Assembly: GCA_949130485.1 (NCBI GenBank) | Contig: OX422193.1 | Coordinates: 9,447,373 to 9,511,372, forward strand | Direction of reading: 5' to 3' | Length of the DNA: 64,000 nucleotides | Source of the DNA: Agelas oroides | Lineage: Eukaryota; Porifera; Demospongiae; Agelasida; Agelasidae | Shown here: piece by piece, positions 59,408 through 64,000 of the stretch | How positions within the stretch are numbered: the first letter of the stretch is position 1 | Layout: every line of letters begins with the position of its first letter | Position numbers and translations under genes: made by a program | The notes under the pieces: model-generated | The model's database searches: none | Told to the model about the DNA's origin: nothing | What the model saw: only the letters and a program-made list of their open reading frames with translations

Positions 59408-59680
59408 CAATGCGCGCTAAATGCTTACTTAAGTAGGAAATGAATAGTCGCAACGCGCTTGGAACAACGCGACGCCGCAGAACGCTAAATGCTCACTGAG
59501 ATAGACAATGAATTGTCGCTGAGAGCATTAGGCGAAATGCGTCGCCATAGAGCGCTTAAAGCTTACTCAAATAGGCTGCATCGCTTTGTGCTTGCGGTGC
59601 GATGCGGCTTCGATGCAGCGCTAAATGCGCAGTGTAATAGGCGGCGCCGCATCTTGCCTACGGCACGATGAGGCGCCGCT
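59408..59680 (+). repeat. GC-rich 70 bp repeat, distal block (4 units)
   Basis: GCGCTAAATGCTTACT-type starts near 59,412, 59,481, 59,551 and 59,617 (66-70 bp apart). The last unit contains an imperfect hairpin GGCGCCGCATCTTGCC/GGCACGATGAGGCGCC. It is CpG-rich compared with everything around it. Confidence 0.8.
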
Positions 59681-59685
59681 TATGA

Positions 59686-59730
59686 ATGTAAATAAATGGC
59701 GGGCCCGTAGGGCCCGCCATTTATTTACAT
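59686..59730. repeat. Perfect palindrome, 21 bp arms and 3 bp loop
   Basis: ATGTAAATAAATGGCGGGCC plus C, loop GTA, then the exact reverse complement. It stands between the subtelomeric satellites and the first 55 bp telomere-associated unit. Confidence 0.95.
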
Positions 59731-59749
59731 ATATTAGTGACTAGCTACA

Positions 59750-62700
59750 GAAAGGTGGTTGGGGCGAAGTGTTGGGGGGGTTTGGGGTTAATAGTTAATT
59801 GACTGAAAGGGGGTTGGGGCAAAGTGTTGGGGGGGTTTGGGGTTAATAGTTAATTGACTGAAAGGGGGTTGGGGCAAAGTGTTGGGGGGGTTTGGGGTTA
59901 ATAGTTAATTGACTGAAAGGGGGTTGGGGCAAAGTGTTGGGGGGGTTTGGGGTTAATAGTTAATTGACTGAAAGGGGGTTGGGGCAAAGTGTTGGGGGGG
60001 TTTGGGGTTAATAGTTAATTGACTGAAAGGGGGTTGGGGCAAAGTGTTGGGGGGGTTTGGGGTTAATAGTTAATTGACTGAAAGGGGGTTGGGGCAAAGT
60101 GTTGGGGGGGTTTGGGGTTAATAGTTAATTGACTGAAAGGGGGTTGGGGCAAAGTGTTGGGGGGGTTTGGGGTTAATAGTTAATTGACTGAAAGGGGGTT
60201 GGGGCAAAGTGTTGGGGGGGTTTGGGGTTAATAGTTAATTGACTGAAAGGGGGTTGGGGCAAAGTGTTGGGGGGGTTTGGGGTTAATAGTTAATTGACTG
60301 AAAGGGGGTTGGGGCAAAGTGTTGGGGGGGTTTGGGGTTAATAGTTAATTGACTGAAAGGGGGTTGGGGCAAAGTGTTGGGGGGGTTTGGGGTTAATAGT
60401 TAATTGACTGAAAGGGGGTTGGGGCAAAGTGTTGGGGGGGTTTGGGGTTAATAGTTAATTGACTGAAAGGGGGTTGGGGCAAAGTGTTGGGGGGGTTTGG
60501 GGTTAATAGTTAATTGACTGAAAGGGGGTTGGGGCAAAGTGTTGGGGGGGTTTGGGGTTAATAGTTAATTGACTGAAAGGGGGTTGGGGCAAAGTGTTGG
60601 GGGGGTTTGGGGTTAATAGTTAATTGACTGAAAGGGGGTTGGGGCAAAGTGTTGGGGGGGTTTGGGGTTAATAGTTAATTGACTGAAAGGGGGTTGGGGC
60701 AAAGTGTTGGGGGGGTTTGGGGTTAATAGTTAATTGACTGAAAGGGGGTTGGGGCAAAGTGTTGGGGGGGTTTGGGGTTAATAGTTAATTGACTGAAAGG
60801 GGGTTGGGGCAAAGTGTTGGGGGGGTTTGGGGTTAATAGTTAATTGACTGAAAGGGGGTTGGGGCAAAGTGTTGGGGGGGTTTGGGGTTAATAGTTAATT
60901 GACTGAAAGGGGGTTGGGGCAAAGTGTTGGGGGGGTTTGGGGTTAATAGTTAATTGACTGAAAGGGGGTTGGGGCAAAGTGTTGGGGGGGTTTGGGGTTA
61001 ATAGTTAATTGACTGAAAGGGGGTTGGGGCAAAGTGTTGGGGGGGTTTGGGGTTAATAGTTAATTGACTGAAAGGGGGTTGGGGCAAAGTGTTGGGGGGG
61101 TTTGGGGTTAATAGTTAATTGACTGAAAGGGGGTTGGGGCAAAGTGTTGGGGGGGTTTGGGGTTAATAGTTAATTGACTGAAAGGGGGTTGGGGCAAAGT
61201 GTTGGGGGGGTTTGGGGTTAATAGTTAATTGACTGAAAGGGGGTTGGGGCAAAGTGTTGGGGGGGTTTGGGGTTAATAGTTAATTGACTGAAAGGGGGTT
61301 GGGGCAAAGTGTTGGGGGGGTTTGGGGTTAATAGTTAATTGACTGAAAGGGGGTTGGGGCAAAGTGTTGGGGGGGTTTGGGGTTAATAGTTAATTGACTG
61401 AAAGGGGGTTGGGGCAAAGTGTTGGGGGGGTTTGGGGTTAATAGTTAATTGACTGAAAGGGGGTTGGGGCAAAGTGTTGGGGGGGTTTGGGGTTAATAGT
61501 TAATTGACTGAAAGGGGGTTGGGGCAAAGTGTTGGGGGGGTTTGGGGTTAATAGTTAATTGACTGAAAGGGGGTTGGGGCAAAGTGTTGGGGGGGTTTGG
61601 GGTTAATAGTTAATTGACTGAAAGGGGGTTGGGGCAAAGTGTTGGGGGGGTTTGGGGTTAATAGTTAATTGACTGAAAGGGGGTTGGGGCAAAGTGTTGG
61701 GGGGGTTTGGGGTTAATAGTTAATTGACTGAAAGGGGGTTGGGGCAAAGTGTTGGGGGGGTTTGGGGTTAATAGTTAATTGACTGAAAGGGGGTTGGGGC
61801 AAAGTGTTGGGGGGGTTTGGGGTTAATAGTTAATTGACTGAAAGGGGGTTGGGGCAAAGTGTTGGGGGGGTTTGGGGTTAATAGTTAATTGACTGAAAGG
61901 GGGTTGGGGCAAAGTGTTGGGGGGGTTTGGGGTTAATAGTTAATTGACTGAAAGGGGGTTGGGGCAAAGTGTTGGGGGGGTTTGGGGTTAATAGTTAATT
62001 GACTGAAAGGGGGTTGGGGCAAAGTGTTGGGGGGGTTTGGGGTTAATAGTTAATTGACTGAAAGGGGGTTGGGGCAAAGTGTTGGGGGGGTTTGGGGTTA
62101 ATAGTTAATTGACTGAAAGGGGGTTGGGGCAAAGTGTTGGGGGGGTTTGGGGTTAATAGTTAATTGACTGAAAGGGGGTTGGGGCAAAGTGTTGGGGGGG
62201 TTTGGGGTTAATAGTTAATTGACTGAAAGGGGGTTGGGGCAAAGTGTTGGGGGGGTTTGGGGTTAATAGTTAATTGACTGAAAGGGGGTTGGGGCAAAGT
62301 GTTGGGGGGGTTTGGGGTTAATAGTTAATTGACTGAAAGGGGGTTGGGGCAAAGTGTTGGGGGGGTTTGGGGTTAATAGTTAATTGACTGAAAGGGGGTT
62401 GGGGCAAAGTGTTGGGGGGGTTTGGGGTTAATAGTTAATTGACTGAAAGGGGGTTGGGGCAAAGTGTTGGGGGGGTTTGGGGTTAATAGTTAATTGACTG
62501 AAAGGGGGTTGGGGCAAAGTGTTGGGGGGGTTTGGGGTTAATAGTTAATTGACTGAAAGGGGGTTGGGGCAAAGTGTTGGGGGGGTTTGGGGTTAATAGT
62601 TAATTGACTGAAAGGGGGTTGGGGCAAAGTGTTGGGGGGGTTTGGGGTTAATAGTTAATTGACTGAAAGGGGGTTGGGGCAAAGTGTTGGGGGGGTTTGG

Positions 62701-63014
62701 GGTTAATAGTTAATTGACTGAAAGGGGGTTGGGGCAAAGTGTTGGGGGGGTTTGGGGTTAATAGTTAATTGACTGAAAGGGGGTTGGGGCAAAGTGTTGG
62801 GGGGGTTTGGGGTTAATAGTTAATTGACTGAAAGGGGGTTGGGGCAAAGTGTTGGGGGGGTTTGGGGTTAATAGTTAATTGACTGAAAGGGGGTTGGGGC
62901 AAAGTGTTGGGGGGGTTTGGGGTTAATAGTTAATTGACTGAAAGGGGGTTGGGGCAAAGTGTTGGGGGGGTTTGGGGTTAATAGTTAATTGACTGAAAGG
63001 GGGTTGGGGCAAAG
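59750..63014 (+). repeat. 55 bp telomere-associated satellite, about 59 copies
   Basis: The unit reads G7-TTT-G4-TTAATAGTTAATTGACTGAAA-G5-TT-G4-CAAAGTGTT. Apart from the first copy (GGTGGTTGGGGCGAAGT) I see no differences between units: twelve units fill exactly 660 bp and the printed lines repeat with that period. The strand is G-rich in the same sense as the telomere, with four G-tracts per unit. Confidence 0.97.
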
Positions 63015-63403
63015 GGTTAGGGTTAGGGTTAGGGTTAGGGTTAGGGTTAGGGTTAGGGTTAGGGTTAGGGTTAGGGTTAGGGTTAGGGTTAGGGTTAGGG
63101 TTAGGGTTAGGGTTAGGGTTAGGGTTAGGGTTAGGGTTAGGGTTAGGGTTAGGGTTAGGGTTAGGGTTAGGGTTAGGGTTAGGGTTAGGGTTAGGGTTAG
63201 GGTTAGGGTTAGGGTTAGGGTTAGGGTTAGGGTTAGGGTTAGGGTTAGGGTTAGGGTTAGGGTTAGGGTTAGGGTTAGGGTTAGGGTTAGGGTTAGGGTT
63301 AGGGTTAGGGTTAGGGTTAGGGTTAGGGTTAGGGTTAGGGTTAGGGTTAGGGTTAGGGTTAGGGTTAGGGTTAGGGTTAGGGTTAGGGTTAGGGTTAGGG
63401 TTA
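63015..63403 (+). repeat. Interstitial TTAGGG block, about 64 repeats
   Basis: Perfect TTAGGG array starting after GGGGCAAAG and ending in TTAGGGGGGG TTTGGGG, so it replaces only the TGTT of one 55 bp unit. It is oriented the same way as the terminal telomere. Confidence 0.97.
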
Positions 63404-63817
63404 GGGGGGGTTTGGGGTTAATAGTTAATTGACTGAAAGGGGGTTGGGGCAAAGTGTTGGGGGGGTTTGGGGTTAATAGTTAATTGACTGAAAGGGGGTT
63501 GGGGCAAAGTGTTGGGGGGGTTTGGGGTTAATAGTTAATTGACTGAAAGGGGGTTGGGGCAAAGTGTTGGGGGGGTTTGGGGTTAATAGTTAATTGACTG
63601 AAAGGGGGTTGGGGCAAAGTGTTGGGGGGGTTTGGGGTTAATAGTTAATTGACTGAAAGGGGGTTGGGGCAAAGTGTTGGGGGGGTTTGGGGTTAATAGT
63701 TAATTGACTGAAAGGGGGTTGGGGCAAAGTGTTGGGGGGGTTTGGGGTTAATAGTTAATTGACTGAAAGGGGGTTGGGGCAAAGTGTTGGGGGGGTTTGG
63801 GGTTAATAGTTAATTGA
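63404..63817 (+). repeat. 55 bp satellite resumed, about 7.5 copies
   Basis: Six full units from 63,456 to 63,785 plus partial units at both sides, identical to those before the TTAGGG block. It breaks off at TTAATTGA within a unit. Confidence 0.97.
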
Positions 63818-64000
63818 GGGGTTAGGGTTAGGGTTAGGGTTAGGGTTAGGGTTAGGGTTAGGGTTAGGGTTAGGGTTAGGGTTAGGGTTAGGGTTAGGGT
63901 TAGGGTTAGGGTTAGGGTTAGGGTTAGGGTTAGGGTTAGGGTTAGGGTTAGGGTTAGGGTTAGGGTTAGGGTTAGGGTTAGGGTTAGGGTTAGGGTTAGG
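63818..64000 (+). repeat. Terminal telomere, TTAGGG repeats to the window edge
   Basis: About 30 perfect TTAGGG repeats beginning GGGGTTAGGG directly after a broken 55 bp unit. The G-rich strand runs 5' to 3' outward, as at a right-hand chromosome end. Confidence 0.95.

Noticed and set aside
27401..59443. Very long open frames on both strands (up to 935 codons at 31,756-34,563), rich in Pro-Leu-His-Ser or Gly-Asn-Ala-Cys-Gln
   Set aside because: They occur in several frames and on both strands at once, follow the repeat module phase and shift frame whenever a 10 or 11 bp module is inserted. The modules simply lack stop codons.
62985..63452. Leu-Thr and Arg-Val repeat open frames
   Set aside because: Translation of TTAGGG repeats.
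1..64000. Firm assignment to a sponge genus
   Set aside because: Gene compactness and hairpin elements only hint at an early-branching animal; without comparison to reference genomes no group can be named.

Overview
This window is the right-hand end of a eukaryotic, almost certainly animal, chromosome. It finishes in TTAGGG repeats, G-rich strand reading outward, at position 64,000. The genes in the left part have GT-AG introns mostly of 60-600 bp and are animal genes: an axonemal dynein heavy chain, an ICAP-1 (ITGB1BP1) PTB protein, FBXO9, NUDT8, a YIPF1/2 protein, glutamate dehydrogenase and a PKA/PRKX-type kinase. Compact genes, many tiny hairpin transposons and huge simple satellites suggest an invertebrate, possibly a sponge or another early-branching animal; that placement is a guess.

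Layout. (1) 1-11.9 kb: a dense block of genes and gene pieces. Dynein (minus strand) runs off the left edge and is cut at its 5' side near 3.55 kb. ITGB1BP1 (plus) lacks its last helix, and FBXO9 (plus) lacks its N-terminal half; between them lie two copies of a satellite that forms a 5.8 kb array at 21-27 kb. NUDT8 (minus) looks complete, 211 codons in four in-phase exons. It shares a 113 bp divergent promoter region with YIPF1/2 (plus), whose C-terminal half is well preserved. Glutamate dehydrogenase pieces follow, the front part on plus and the back part on minus. (2) 11.9-21.2 kb: mostly non-coding, with hairpin transposons, short tandem repeats, a 1.3 kb polypyrimidine tract and a broken kinase pseudogene. 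(3) 21.2-27.0 kb: a 22-bp-unit satellite interrupted by a foldback element. (4) 27.0-59.4 kb: a roughly 32 kb satellite of 10-12 bp modules (TTCCCCTGCA, TTCCCCTGGCA) and a 20 bp spacer module, head-to-head at its left end and invaded distally by a GC-rich 70 bp repeat. (5) 59.7-64.0 kb: a perfect palindrome, about 59 essentially identical 55 bp G-rich units, a 389 bp TTAGGG block, 7.5 more 55 bp units, then terminal TTAGGG.

Interpretation. The left part is a subtelomeric mosaic of partial and broken genes; only NUDT8 reads cleanly throughout. Several single-base frame breaks fall at homopolymers, so consensus error competes with pseudogenisation for those. The FBXO9 nonsense codon, the missing halves and the internal inversion are not explained that way. 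The distal 37 kb is non-coding satellite and telomere. Long open frames there come from stop-free repeats and are not genes. I saw no rRNA, tRNA or CRISPR.
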